50,948 bases of DNA from the NCBI GenBank assembly GCA_016787345.1, contig JAEUUU010000077.1, positions 1 through 50,948 of the forward strand, written 5' to 3'. Source of the stretch: Saprospiraceae bacterium (GTDB lineage: Bacteria; Bacteroidota; Bacteroidia; Chitinophagales; Saprospiraceae). The position numbers and the translations under genes were made by a program. The stretch's first letter is position 1. The number at the start of each line of letters is the position of its first letter. Below, piece after piece: positions 34,244 to 41,550 of the stretch. The notes beneath the pieces were generated by a model, which searched no databases, was not told the origin of the DNA, and was given only the letters and a program-made list of their open reading frames with translations.

Positions 34244-35236
34244 TTAAGCGGCGGAAATTTCAGGGAAAGCGGTGCGCACGTCGATGCTTTCCGCACACTC
34301 AAAATGCCCCTTCGGACAGGCTTTGAAACCGTGTAAGCCGCAAGGCCGGCAGTCGATGCGCAGGGGTGTTTCCAGCACGATCCGGTCGTCGGACAAAGGG
34401 GTGAAACCGAAGGCCGGTATGGTGGAACAAAAAAAGGCGGTGACCGGCGCATTAACGGCCGAAGCAAAATGGAGCGGCGCCGAATCATTGACGAAATTGC
34501 GCCGTGCATCGCGCATGAGCGCTGCCGATTCCAAAAAACTCAATTCTCCCGCCGTGTTGAACATACCCGGTCTTTGCGCTGCCTGGATGATTGCTGCACA
34601 GGCTTCGCGGTCGGCCGGCCCGCCCAGCAGAAAGATCAATGCATCGTGGGGCAGTAAAGCGGCGAGTTTGACCCACTGATGGGCCGGTAATTGTTTGGTA
34701 AACCATACGGAGGTCGGCGCCATGCAATAATAAGGGCGTCCGCCAGCGAGTATTCGGGCGCGTTCGAAATGCGCAGGGGCAGGGTAAAGGCGGGGGGCTT
34801 GCCCGGATTCGTCGGTCAGATAGCGGATCAGGTCCAGGTTGCGATCGACCTCGTGCCGACCGTCGCCAATGCGATGCGATACCGACCGCTTAAACAGAAA
34901 GGAGAATGGATTTTTGTTGAAGCCAGTAGTTTGACGCGCGCCGGAAAATGCAGTCAAAAAACCGGAAGCGGCAAAGCGCTGGCAATTGACGACCAGGTCG
35001 TAACGCTCGTGTCGTATTTGTCGCCAAATCCGGTACAAACTGACGTATTTCTCCTTTTTTTTATCCCAAACCAGCACTTGTCGCAAATGCGGATGCCCTG
35101 TCAGTAAAGATTCGTTGCCGCGTCGCACGAGCAGGTCGATCGCAGCATCGGGGTAAAAGCGGCGCAGTTTTTCCACCAGCGGAGTGGCCAGTACTACGTC
35201 GCCGATAAATGCCGTCTGGATGATCAGGATGGTCAT
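34244..35236 (-). CDS. Glycosyltransferase family 9 (LPS heptosyltransferase-like)
   Basis: 330 residues from ATG 35236 (MTILIIQTAFIGDVVLATP), a start with the GT9 signature 'GDVVLATPL'. The C-terminal half shows the donor-site motifs WVKLAALLPHDALIFLLGGPADREAC and FVNDSAPLHFASAVNAPVTAFF. The Cys-rich tail (DCRPCGLHGFKACPKGHFEC) is a known variant in GT9 proteins of this phylum. It should add ADP-heptose or a related sugar to lipopolysaccharide core at the cytoplasmic face. It follows the response-regulator gene by 30 nt on the same strand. Confidence 0.87.
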   Translation of the reverse strand: MTILIIQTAFIGDVVLATPLVEKLRRFYPDAAIDLLVRRGNESLLTGHPHLRQVLVWDKKKEKYVSLYRIWRQIRHERYDLVVNCQRFAASGFLTAFSGARQTTGFNKNPFSFLFKRSVSHRIGDGRHEVDRNLDLIRYLTDESGQAPRLYPAPAHFERARILAGGRPYYCMAPTSVWFTKQLPAHQWVKLAALLPHDALIFLLGGPADREACAAIIQAAQRPGMFNTAGELSFLESAALMRDARRNFVNDSAPLHFASAVNAPVTAFFCSTIPAFGFTPLSDDRIVLETPLRIDCRPCGLHGFKACPKGHFECAESIDVRTAFPEISAA

Positions 35237-35266
35237 GCCACAAAGGTGCGGCAAAGGCGGGAAAAA

Positions 35267-35965
35267 TCAACGCCAACTGGCCGTGGCATCGCGCTGAACT
35301 GTTTGCAGGTAATATTTGACCAGGCCGGCCACGTTCTTCATTTTGAGTTTGAGCAGCATATTGCGTTTGTGCGTCTCCACGGTGCGCGGACTGAGGTAGA
35401 GCAAACGCGCGATTTCCTGATTGCTTTTTTCTTCCGCCACGAAATGCAGGATCTCCAGTTCGCGCTTGGTGAGCGCCGGCGCGTTGACGCGAAGGGAAAG
35501 TGCCGGCTCGGGCGCCGGATGTGTGTCGACCACGATATTGCGCACACCGGCAGCAGCATCGCGGGAGAAATAACGTTGTCCGTTCATGACCTGGCGCAAA
35601 GCCTCGGCCAGTTCGTCGGCTTGCAGTGTTTTGACCAGATAGCCGGCGGCGCCGGCGCGGATCATTTCGGCGATGGAACGGGCATCGGCCGCGGCCGACA
35701 AGGCGATGATGCGGGTGCGGGGAAGCAGGCGATGTATCTGCCGCGCGGCTTCCGGACCGGGCAGCAGCGGCAACTGCGTTTCCAGAAGGACCAGGTCGGG
35801 TTGCAAACGCGCTGTTTCTGCAACCAGTTGGTCTCCGTTGGCGGCTTCTCCAATCACGAGCACCTTGGGGTATTCCAGACGATGCAAGAGGGTGATGACC
35901 CCCAGCCGGAACAAGGGATGCGCATCGGCAAGTAAAACTTTAATCGGGCGGGAAGGATTTTTCAT
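35267..35965 (-). CDS. NarL/LuxR-type response regulator lacking the phospho-acceptor Asp
   Basis: 232 residues: a receiver domain (7-128), a linker, and a LuxR-type helix-turn-helix (165-212; LTKRELEILHFVAEEKSNQEIARLLYLSPRTVETHK). The receiver deviates at key sites: Glu62 occupies the phospho-acceptor position (VLLETQLP in place of VLLDxxMP), and the acidic pair is Asp14-Ala15 instead of Asp-Asp. The conserved Ser90 and Lys112 are present. A Glu in this position can mimic phosphorylation, so the protein may be constitutively active or switched by another mechanism. No histidine kinase lies nearby. It is followed by a GT9 gene 30 nt downstream. Confidence 0.88.
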   Translation of the reverse strand: MKNPSRPIKVLLADAHPLFRLGVITLLHRLEYPKVLVIGEAANGDQLVAETARLQPDLVLLETQLPLLPGPEAARQIHRLLPRTRIIALSAAADARSIAEMIRAGAAGYLVKTLQADELAEALRQVMNGQRYFSRDAAAGVRNIVVDTHPAPEPALSLRVNAPALTKRELEILHFVAEEKSNQEIARLLYLSPRTVETHKRNMLLKLKMKNVAGLVKYYLQTVQRDATASWR

Positions 35966-36070
35966 CGGTTATTGTCTTGCCAGAAGGCGGGCAAAAACCA
36001 TACCAGCGGAGTTTTTGCGCTGAGGCGGGAGTCGCGGCGGAAAAAAACTTAACACAGACTGAAAAAAACA

Positions 36071-36101
36071 TTTGCAAATATCTCCGACGACTTTACCTTT
36101 G
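36071..36101 (+). promoter_or_regulatory. Promoter of tRNA-Leu
   Basis: TTTG at 36071-36074 and TACCTTTG at 36094-36101 are 19 nt apart, a perfect match to the Bacteroidota consensus. The tRNA starts 26 nt downstream. Confidence 0.85.
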
Positions 36102-36127
36102 CCCCGCTTTTGAAACAAACCTCTTTT

Positions 36128-36211
36128 GCGGGAATGGCGGAATTGGTAGACGCACACGTTTCAGGGGCGTGCGCCTTCACGGGCATGCGAGTTCGAGTCT
36201 CGCTTCCCGCA
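36128..36211 (+). tRNA. tRNA-Leu (anticodon CAG)
   Basis: An 84-nt class II tRNA: acceptor GCGGGAA/TTCCCGC, D loop with AATTGGTAGAC, anticodon stem CACGT/GCGTG with loop TTCAGGG (anticodon CAG), a long variable arm (GCCTTCACGGGC) and T arm GCGAG-TTCGAGT-CTCGC. CCA is not encoded. A promoter precedes and a terminator follows. Confidence 0.95.
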
Positions 36212-36214
36212 CAG

Positions 36215-36246
36215 AAAAAAGGTCGTCCGAAAGGATGGCCTTTTTT
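36215..36246 (+). terminator. Terminator after tRNA-Leu
   Basis: AAAAAAGGTCGTCC and GGATGGCCTTTTTT pair with one mismatch around a 4-nt loop, ending in six T residues. It lies 4 nt after the tRNA. Confidence 0.88.
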
Positions 36247-36299
36247 GTTTTATCCCGATCAGATTGCGTTTTTTTGAGCCGGATTTTTCCGCCCTTGCC

Positions 36300-36959
36300 A
36301 TGGAACTGATCGTCACCCAGGACGGCTCTCACTCTGTATTTTCCAGTCGCTTCGGCGTCACTTACCACTCCAAATTCGGGGCGGTAACCGAATCGGCGCA
36401 CGTGTTTATCAATGCCGGCTTGCGTTACAAGGCTGCCGTACAGCACGAGATTGCCCTGCTGGAAGTAGGTTTCGGTTCCGGTTTGAATGCCTTTATGACC
36501 TGGCTGGAAGCCGAACGCCGCAACCTGCGGGTGCGCTACACGGCGCTGGAGGCGTTCCCGCTCGACGAAACCGAAGCCGCGCAGTTCAATTTTGCCGAAC
36601 AACTCGGCGTGCCCGACCGGCAGGAAGATTTTATGGCGCTGCACCGCTGTCCCTGGGGCGAGCCTGTCGTGCTGTCCGAGGCGTTCACCTTTGAAAAGCG
36701 TCTGCAGACGCTGGAAAGTTTTGCCTCGCCTCCGCTTTTCGATCTGGTGTATTTCGATGCCTTCGCGCCCCAGGCCCAGCCCGAACTCTGGACGGAAGAG
36801 ATTTTCACTGCCCTGTATGCCGCTATGCGGCCCGAAGGCGTGCTGGTAACCTATTGCGCCCAGGGCCACTTCAAACGAACCCTGAAAAAAGCAGGATTCG
36901 AAGTGGAGCGCCTGCAAGGTCCGCCCGGCAAACGGGAAATGACCCGGGCGCTGAAATGA
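36300..36959 (+). CDS. mnmD: tRNA 5-methylaminomethyl-2-thiouridine methyltransferase MnmD
   Basis: 219 residues from ATG 36300; an earlier in-frame ATG at 36264 overlaps the terminator region and is unlikely. The SAM motif LLEVGFGSGLNAF (53-65) and the family hallmark DAFAPQAQPELW identify the MnmD/DUF752 methyltransferase. It is equivalent to the N-terminal half of E. coli MnmC without the FAD domain. It methylates the nm5s2U34 wobble base of tRNAs. It is placed between two tRNA genes, which fits its role but may be coincidence. Confidence 0.87.
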   Translation: MELIVTQDGSHSVFSSRFGVTYHSKFGAVTESAHVFINAGLRYKAAVQHEIALLEVGFGSGLNAFMTWLEAERRNLRVRYTALEAFPLDETEAAQFNFAEQLGVPDRQEDFMALHRCPWGEPVVLSEAFTFEKRLQTLESFASPPLFDLVYFDAFAPQAQPELWTEEIFTALYAAMRPEGVLVTYCAQGHFKRTLKKAGFEVERLQGPPGKREMTRALK

Positions 36960-37013
36960 AGGCCGTCTTTTCTTTTTTGTAAATTTATTTAGGAAATACG
37001 GATTGCATTGTTG

Positions 37014-37021
37014 TATCTTTG
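37014..37021 (+). promoter_or_regulatory. TAnnTTTG promoter element of the initiator tRNA
   Basis: TATCTTTG, a perfect TAnnTTTG box, ends 12 nt before the tRNA start at 37034. The -33 region around 36985 is T-rich (TTTATTT) without an exact TTG. Confidence 0.7.
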
Positions 37022-37066
37022 CAGCCGCTAAATCGCGGAGTGGAGCAGTTGGTAGCTCGTCGGGCT

Positions 37067-37717
37067 CAATACTGTAAAATCAAGCGGTTGATGAATACCA
37101 AACAAAAAGGTGACATAGCAGAGCAGACAGTTGTTCTGTATGCCTTGAAACGAGGTTGGGAAGTTCTGAAACCTGTTGGAGACAGACTTCCTTATGATCT
37201 TGTGTTTGACATCCAAGGTGTTTTAGTGAAGGTTCAGGTAAAGCTTGCGTGGTTTGACGTCAAAAGACAAAATTACGTGGTCGATACCAGGCGAACCAAA
37301 ACTAACCGCCGAGTGATGATTCGAGACAACTACACTGCGAATGATTTTGATTTCGCCGTGATTGTCCTTGAAAATCTTGATGTCTTCTATGTCATGCCTT
37401 GCGAAATATTCATCAGCTACGGCAGCGAAATACACTTGGTCGAAGCCGACAAGCGGCAGCGAAAACCGAAATCTTCGGAGTTTCGAAACGCTTGGGACTT
37501 AATTTTACAATGGGCTGTTCCGAAAGAAATTTCGGAATGATTTTCTGTCAAATTCGGGGAAGCCTGTAGTGTGGTAATCCCGAGCCAAGTCCTCAAAAGT
37601 TTGAGGAAAGGTGTAGAGACTTAATGGCAGACATCCTACCTCTTGAAAAAGAGCGGATGAAGAGAAAGTCCAGACCAACAAACCCTTTCAAGGGGCAACG
37701 AAAGTTGTAGTGGTACG
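37067..37717 (+). mobile_element. Group I intron in tRNA-fMet, with an internal endonuclease gene
   Basis: 651 nt. After the endonuclease stop codon the catalytic core can be traced: P4 CGGG (37555-37558) with CCCG (37579-37582); P6 arm CCTCAAA (37591) with TTTGAGG (37600-37606); P7 GACTT (37618-37622) with AAGTC (37666-37670); P8 CATCC/GGATG with inner CTCTT-GAAA-AAGAG (37632-37659); P9 CCCTT/AAGGG (37683-37694); and a GAAA-capped hairpin CAAC/GTTG (37696-37707). The last intron base is G. P1 and the internal guide sequence were not identified confidently. The elements and order are those of group I introns; I have not assigned a subgroup. Confidence 0.88.
37091..37540 (+). CDS. Intron-encoded homing endonuclease, PD-(D/E)XK type, I-Ssp6803I-like
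   Basis: 149 residues from ATG 37091, which lies 24 nt inside the intron. The family signature is present: KQKGDIAEQ at 4-12, LPYDLVFD at 33-40 and VKVQVK at 46-51. As I recall, the catalytic set of I-Ssp6803I, the enzyme of the cyanobacterial tRNA-fMet intron, is Glu11, Asp36, Gln49 and Lys51; all four fall at exactly these positions here. The enzyme would cut intronless tRNA-fMet genes at the anticodon region so that the intron is copied in. Base composition is visibly more AT-rich than flanking genes, consistent with transfer. All catalytic residues are intact, so it is probably active. Confidence 0.88.
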   Translation: MNTKQKGDIAEQTVVLYALKRGWEVLKPVGDRLPYDLVFDIQGVLVKVQVKLAWFDVKRQNYVVDTRRTKTNRRVMIRDNYTANDFDFAVIVLENLDVFYVMPCEIFISYGSEIHLVEADKRQRKPKSSEFRNAWDLILQWAVPKEISE

Positions 37718-37762
37718 CATAACCCGAAGGTCGTAGGTTCAAGTCCTGCCTCCGCCACAAAG

Positions 37763-37794
37763 AAAAAGCCTCGTCGGTCCGACGGGGCTTTTTT
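37763..37794 (+). terminator. Terminator after the initiator tRNA
   Basis: AAAAAGCCTCGTCGG and its near-complement GACGGGGCTTTTTT form a stem around a short loop and end in six T residues, 5 nt after the tRNA. Readable in both directions, so it may also serve the opposite-strand gene ending at 37819. Confidence 0.88.
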
Positions 37795-37818
37795 GTTTTC
37801 AACTGGGGCTTTTCTCCC

Positions 37819-38646
37819 TCACTTATCCCCCCTTTTCCGATAATTATTCACCAGCACCCAATGCGCCACGCCCGGCAGCAGGCGGTTGACCCAGTAGTTG
37901 ATTCTGCCGATGCCCGAAAAGACACGTTGTTTTTCGCGCCGCAGCAACATGCGCCGGATGGCGGGCGTGACGACCTCGATGCGCTGGGGCGTGGGACCGC
38001 CGCTCACAACCGGCCGCGGGATGGGCTGGCCCTGGGCGTCGTACACGGTTTTTTCCTGGTCGGTTTCCGTGAGACCGATGAAGGCTACGCCCACATGGAT
38101 GCCCGTGTCGTGCAACTCGATGCGCAGCGATTCGGCCAGGGAGGCCAGAGAGCGCTTCGATGCGGCGTAGACGGCATTGAGGGGCAGGCCATGAAAGGCG
38201 GCGATACTGCTCATAAACAGCACGGAACCGCGCGTTTGGCGCAAGTGGGGCAGCGCTGCCTGGGTCGTCCAGGTCGCACCCCAGAAATTGATGTCCATGA
38301 TCCGGCGCAGGGCATGCGGGTCCGATTGCTCCACGGTGCCCCACATGTTCATGCCGGCGTTGTTGATCAGGATGTCGATGCGGCCGAAACTGGCCACCGA
38401 TTCTTCTATTAGGCGCTGGCAACTGGCGGGATCGGCTACGTCGCCGGGGATGGCGAGCACCCGGCCGCCGGCTTGGCCGATTTGCTGGGCCGCGCTTTCG
38501 AGGCGCTCGGGGTTGCGGCCGTTGAGCACGATGTGGGCGCCCATTGCGGCCAGTTCGGCAGCTACCCGCAGGCCGATGCCCAGGGTGGAGCCGGTGATGA
38601 CGACGACTTTGTCGTTAAAAAATGCTTTTTCGTGTTCAGGGTACAT
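37819..38646 (-). CDS. Short-chain dehydrogenase/reductase
   Basis: 275 residues. Classical SDR motifs: cofactor-binding TGSTLGIG (18-25), NNAG (95-98), catalytic Ser146/147 in FMSSIA, and Tyr160-xxx-Lys164 (YAASK). Asn42-Gly-Arg44 after the second strand suggests NADP preference. The C-terminal 60 residues, with Arg-rich VTPAIRRMLLRREK, form an extra helical region that may contact membranes. It oxidises or reduces an alcohol/carbonyl; the substrate cannot be inferred. Its first 11 bases overlap the end of the CPBP gene, so the two are translationally coupled. It is the last gene of a three-gene operon. Confidence 0.9.
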   Translation of the reverse strand: MYPEHEKAFFNDKVVVITGSTLGIGLRVAAELAAMGAHIVLNGRNPERLESAAQQIGQAGGRVLAIPGDVADPASCQRLIEESVASFGRIDILINNAGMNMWGTVEQSDPHALRRIMDINFWGATWTTQAALPHLRQTRGSVLFMSSIAAFHGLPLNAVYAASKRSLASLAESLRIELHDTGIHVGVAFIGLTETDQEKTVYDAQGQPIPRPVVSGGPTPQRIEVVTPAIRRMLLRREKQRVFSGIGRINYWVNRLLPGVAHWVLVNNYRKRGDK

Positions 38647-39358
38647 AACGGATGTCGGGATGATTGCGGAGGGAAAACCATTCGTTCGACAAAGACAATA
38701 CCACGTGCACCAGCACGGCGACCCAGATGGTGCCGGTTTGCAGGGTCACGACGCACAAGACGCTGCCCAGGATGATCGCTCCGATGCCTTCTGTGAGGCG
38801 TTTGGGGACGTGTACCAGCGCATAAATCGCGGTATTGACGGCAATGGCAGCGCCCACGCCGAAGGCGCGATAACAACTGAACAACAGAAACCCGCGAAAG
38901 ATCAGTTCGTAGGCGACCAGATAGGCCACCCAACTCAGGGCGCTGTACAACAACGTACGGCGGTCCCAAACCGGCTTTCTGATCTCCGGATACATGGCCA
39001 GGCTTTCGGCTTTGCGGGCGCCGATCCAGGAAAGTGCCAGCGAAAGGGCGGAAAGCCCCAGCGTCCACCAGAGGTCGAGCAGGCTGAGCCGGGCCGACCA
39101 GCCGAAATCCTCGCCGCCGCGGCCCAGCCAGCCCCAGAAAACAAGGGCGGGCAGGATACCGAAACCCAGGATGCCGACGCCCCGCTGGAGATAAATTTTG
39201 CGTGCCTGGCCTTCCTCTGCGCCGTATCGGGCCGACAGGCGGGGTACGAGCGTCGGACTGCTGACCGTGGCCCAGAATGCAATGAATGCCAGCGTAGTGA
39301 TAGATACGGCCAGTGCCGCATCGAAATGGTCGGGAGTGGGAAAATATTCGTTCAACAT
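38636..39358 (-). CDS. CPBP-family intramembrane metalloprotease
   Basis: 240 residues, mostly membrane helices (about seven). The CPBP motifs are visible: Tyr150-Glu151-xxx-Arg155 (AYELIFRGF; the usual first Glu of EExxxR is Tyr), His183 in YALVHVPK, and His218 with Asn225 in LVHVVLSLSN. These place catalytic residues in the membrane as in Rce1-type proteases. Roles range from CAAX-like cleavage to bacteriocin self-immunity. Whether the Tyr at the first Glu position abolishes activity is uncertain; similar substitutions occur in the family. It lies between the epimerase (24 nt upstream) and the SDR gene. Confidence 0.82.
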   Translation of the reverse strand: MLNEYFPTPDHFDAALAVSITTLAFIAFWATVSSPTLVPRLSARYGAEEGQARKIYLQRGVGILGFGILPALVFWGWLGRGGEDFGWSARLSLLDLWWTLGLSALSLALSWIGARKAESLAMYPEIRKPVWDRRTLLYSALSWVAYLVAYELIFRGFLLFSCYRAFGVGAAIAVNTAIYALVHVPKRLTEGIGAIILGSVLCVVTLQTGTIWVAVLVHVVLSLSNEWFSLRNHPDIRYVP

Positions 39359-39382
39359 TATTGCTCCGGATGGTTTGGCAGG

Positions 39383-40438
39383 TCAGATACTCGCTTTTTC
39401 GTACTGAAGGTCGGTGCTTGCTTCCGTTTCTTCGTTTTTGTACCCCGAAACATAACCGTTTTGGTTGAACCACGTCATGGCGTCGGCCACGGCCTGTTCG
39501 ATGGGGCGTTGAGGCAGGTGGAGTTCACGCACGGCTTTGGCGGGCGAGTAGTAAAAGCCTGCGCAGGCCACACGGCTCATTTTATAGGAAATCGTGGGCA
39601 GTTTGCCGCGCAAAAAGGCCCAGAACGAACTCAAAGCGCCGAAGGCTTTGATCAAAAAGTCGGGATAGCGCATTTTGGGCGGGTCAATGTTCATCACGCC
39701 TGCCATAAGCTGGAAGGCGCTTTTGTAGTCCATGTTTCGATTGCCCAAGATATAGGCTTCGCCCACGGGACCGGATTCGAGTGCTGCAATGATTCCTTCC
39801 GCCACGTCGAGCACGTGAACGTAGTTGCGTCCGCCGCTGGCGAATCCGGGTATTTTGCCGTTGTACAGGGCCACCAGCATCGAACCCGAACTGGGTTTGG
39901 CATCGTATGCGCCCAGCATGAAGGTGGGGCAGACGGTCAGTGCCGGCAATCCGCGCTCCTGCACGGCTTTTTGCACGGCCTGATAGGCCATCAGTTTGGA
40001 ATGATGGTAGTCCATGCCGAAGGGTTCGCAGGCATAAGGCGTGGTTTCGTCGCCCGGTTGTTCGAGGGTGCCATAACCGAAGATGTTGGCAGATGCGACG
40101 TACACCATTTTCTGCACGCCGTGCGCCAGGGCCGCGTTGATAACGTGCTGTGTACCATCCACATTCACCTTGTGGATCATCGGATGGCGAGCGGGTAAAA
40201 CGCTGGTATTGGCGCCGGCGTGAATGACATAATCGCAGTCGGCCATTGCCGATTCCACTTCTTCGTACGACAAAAGATTGCCCCTGCGTATTTCCAGCAA
40301 GGGATGTGAGGGCAGATGTTTTACGGATTCGTGGGCCGGTACGAAAGCAGTGATCCGGTAGCCGCGTTGAAGGAGTTCCCGGGTCAAATTGTGGCCTAAC
40401 AGGCCATTGGCGCCGGTCAAAAAAACATGGTGAATCAT
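39383..40438 (-). CDS. NAD-dependent epimerase/dehydratase (extended SDR)
   Basis: 351 residues. The Rossmann motif GANGLLG (9-15) is followed by the active-site set Ser116 (YVASANIFG), Tyr144 and Lys148 (YHHSK). The segment NVDGTQHVINAALAHGVQKMVYVAS is typical of the dihydroflavonol-4-reductase/3-beta-HSD-like branch. The protein would act on a sugar nucleotide, steroid-like or isoprenoid alcohol; this cannot be decided here. It is the first gene of the minus-strand operon with the CPBP protease and the SDR. The gap to the divergent LanB-domain gene is 299 nt. Confidence 0.88.
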   Translation of the reverse strand: MIHHVFLTGANGLLGHNLTRELLQRGYRITAFVPAHESVKHLPSHPLLEIRRGNLLSYEEVESAMADCDYVIHAGANTSVLPARHPMIHKVNVDGTQHVINAALAHGVQKMVYVASANIFGYGTLEQPGDETTPYACEPFGMDYHHSKLMAYQAVQKAVQERGLPALTVCPTFMLGAYDAKPSSGSMLVALYNGKIPGFASGGRNYVHVLDVAEGIIAALESGPVGEAYILGNRNMDYKSAFQLMAGVMNIDPPKMRYPDFLIKAFGALSSFWAFLRGKLPTISYKMSRVACAGFYYSPAKAVRELHLPQRPIEQAVADAMTWFNQNGYVSGYKNEETEASTDLQYEKASI

Positions 40439-40676
40439 AAAAGGTGGTTAGAATTCCAGGGAATACCATCCCTTTGCCTGATAGCGGGAAAGGTGTTTCG
40501 TTTTGTCGCGCAAATGTTGTTAACAGCAAGCAGTTTGTTGATGACGGTCGTCACTGTTTTGCCAATAATGGGCAGTCGGATTTCATGCAAGGCGCTTGGA
40601 GCGCACAATATGCAGCGGCTGACGGAGAAAAAATAGCCGGCTCGGGATTATTCCAAAATTCTGCGCCCCCGCATCG

Positions 40677-40684
40677 TACCTTTC
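40677..40684 (+). promoter_or_regulatory. Near-consensus TAnnTTTG element upstream of the LanB-domain gene
   Basis: TACCTTTC differs from TAnnTTTG only in the last base and lies 53 nt before the chosen ATG at 40738. No other gene or repeat is visible in the 299-nt divergent region 40439-40737. Confidence 0.4.
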
Positions 40685-40737
40685 GCCCTCATTCATACCT
40701 CCGTGTCCGACAAAATCTGGTTACTGAATTTGTGATT

Positions 40738-41550
40738 ATGCCGAAGTGGCTTTCTTACCATATCCAACCGCTTGAGACGCCCGATGTTTTCCTGGCTCGC
40801 GGCCTGAAACCTTTCCTCGAACAATACGTCTGGTCGACGCCCGGTGCGCGCGCTTTTTTCGTGCGACAGGAAGTTGAACATGGCCCCGAAATCCGCCTGA
40901 GGTTGCACGGGCAACCCGACTGGACGGACAATACGCTTCGCCCGGCCGTACAGGAGTGGTTTGCCAGTCGAGGCGCGATCACAGAAGCGGAGTACCACCC
41001 CGAACCGGAGCGTTTCGGCGGCGACGATGCCCTGAAACTGGCCGAAGAGCACTTTCACCTCTCTACACGGGTCGTTCTCGAGCGCCTGGCCAGACCCTAC
41101 ACCCACGGCGATGCCTTGTTTGATGCGCTTCGCCTCGACGTCATCACTGCTTTTTCGGCGCAGATGATCCGTATGCAGGCCGCCCGGTATTTTGGCCGGC
41201 TTTGCGACCAGTGGCTGCCTTTGTTTTTTCGCCCGGAGGGGGAAGAAGTGCCGGCCGATCATCACTTTTCACATGTTGTAAAAGAGAGTTTCAGTCAAAG
41301 CCTCGACATGCAGCGCGACGACATCAAAGCCGCGCTGGATGGCCTGTGGAATGCATTGGCGGATAAAAAATTCGACCAGGAACAACCCGAGTGGCAACGC
41401 TGGCTCCGCGGCAACGACCTCATTTTCAAAGCCTTCGGAGACGACCTCGAAAAAGCGCTGCCCAGCCTGATCCACCTTACGCACAACCGCCTGGGCGTCA
41501 ATAATCAGGACGAAGTGTACTTGCTGTACGTGCTTTCGGAAACCTTGTGA
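40738..41550 (+). CDS. Orphan LanB-type elimination-domain (thiopeptide-type bacteriocin biosynthesis) protein
   Basis: 270 residues from ATG 40738; an in-frame ATG at 40444 would add 98 residues of no recognisable sequence across the promoter region. The pattern is that of the C-terminal (glutamate-elimination) domain of class I lantibiotic dehydratases: a start WLSYHIQP, then AFFVRQEVEHGPEIRLRLHG (39-58), then YHPEPERFGGDDALKLAEEHF (86-106). In full systems this domain removes glutamate from tRNA-activated Ser/Thr to make dehydroamino acids in a peptide. No full LanB, cyclase or precursor peptide lies beside it. It may work on a distant peptide or have been recruited elsewhere. The stop codon is the first base triplet of a 48-bp inverted repeat. 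Confidence 0.78.
   Translation: MPKWLSYHIQPLETPDVFLARGLKPFLEQYVWSTPGARAFFVRQEVEHGPEIRLRLHGQPDWTDNTLRPAVQEWFASRGAITEAEYHPEPERFGGDDALKLAEEHFHLSTRVVLERLARPYTHGDALFDALRLDVITAFSAQMIRMQAARYFGRLCDQWLPLFFRPEGEEVPADHHFSHVVKESFSQSLDMQRDDIKAALDGLWNALADKKFDQEQPEWQRWLRGNDLIFKAFGDDLEKALPSLIHLTHNRLGVNNQDEVYLLYVLSETL

Larger units (their letters stand above)
37034..37757 (+). tRNA. Initiator tRNA-fMet (anticodon CAT) interrupted by a group I intron; exons 37034-37066 and 37718-37757
   Basis: Exon 1 (37034-37066, CGCGGAGTGGAGC...TCGGGCT) and exon 2 (37718-37757, CATAACCCGAAGG...CTCCGCCA) join into a complete initiator tRNA. The acceptor stem is GCGGAG/CTCCGC with an unpaired first base (C1 opposite C72), the hallmark of initiator tRNAs. 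The anticodon stem is TCGGG/CCCGA with three G-C pairs, and loop CTCATAA carries anticodon CAT. The T arm GTAGG-TTCAAGT-CCTGC is intact. The junction falls between U33 and C34. A U before the 5' splice site and a G at the intron end (37717) are what group I splicing requires. CCA is not encoded. A promoter lies upstream and a terminator downstream. Confidence 0.93.

Noticed and set aside
37034-37066. A truncated tRNA pseudogene half
   Set aside because: The missing half is found at 37718-37757 with precise group I splice-site bases, so the gene is split rather than broken.
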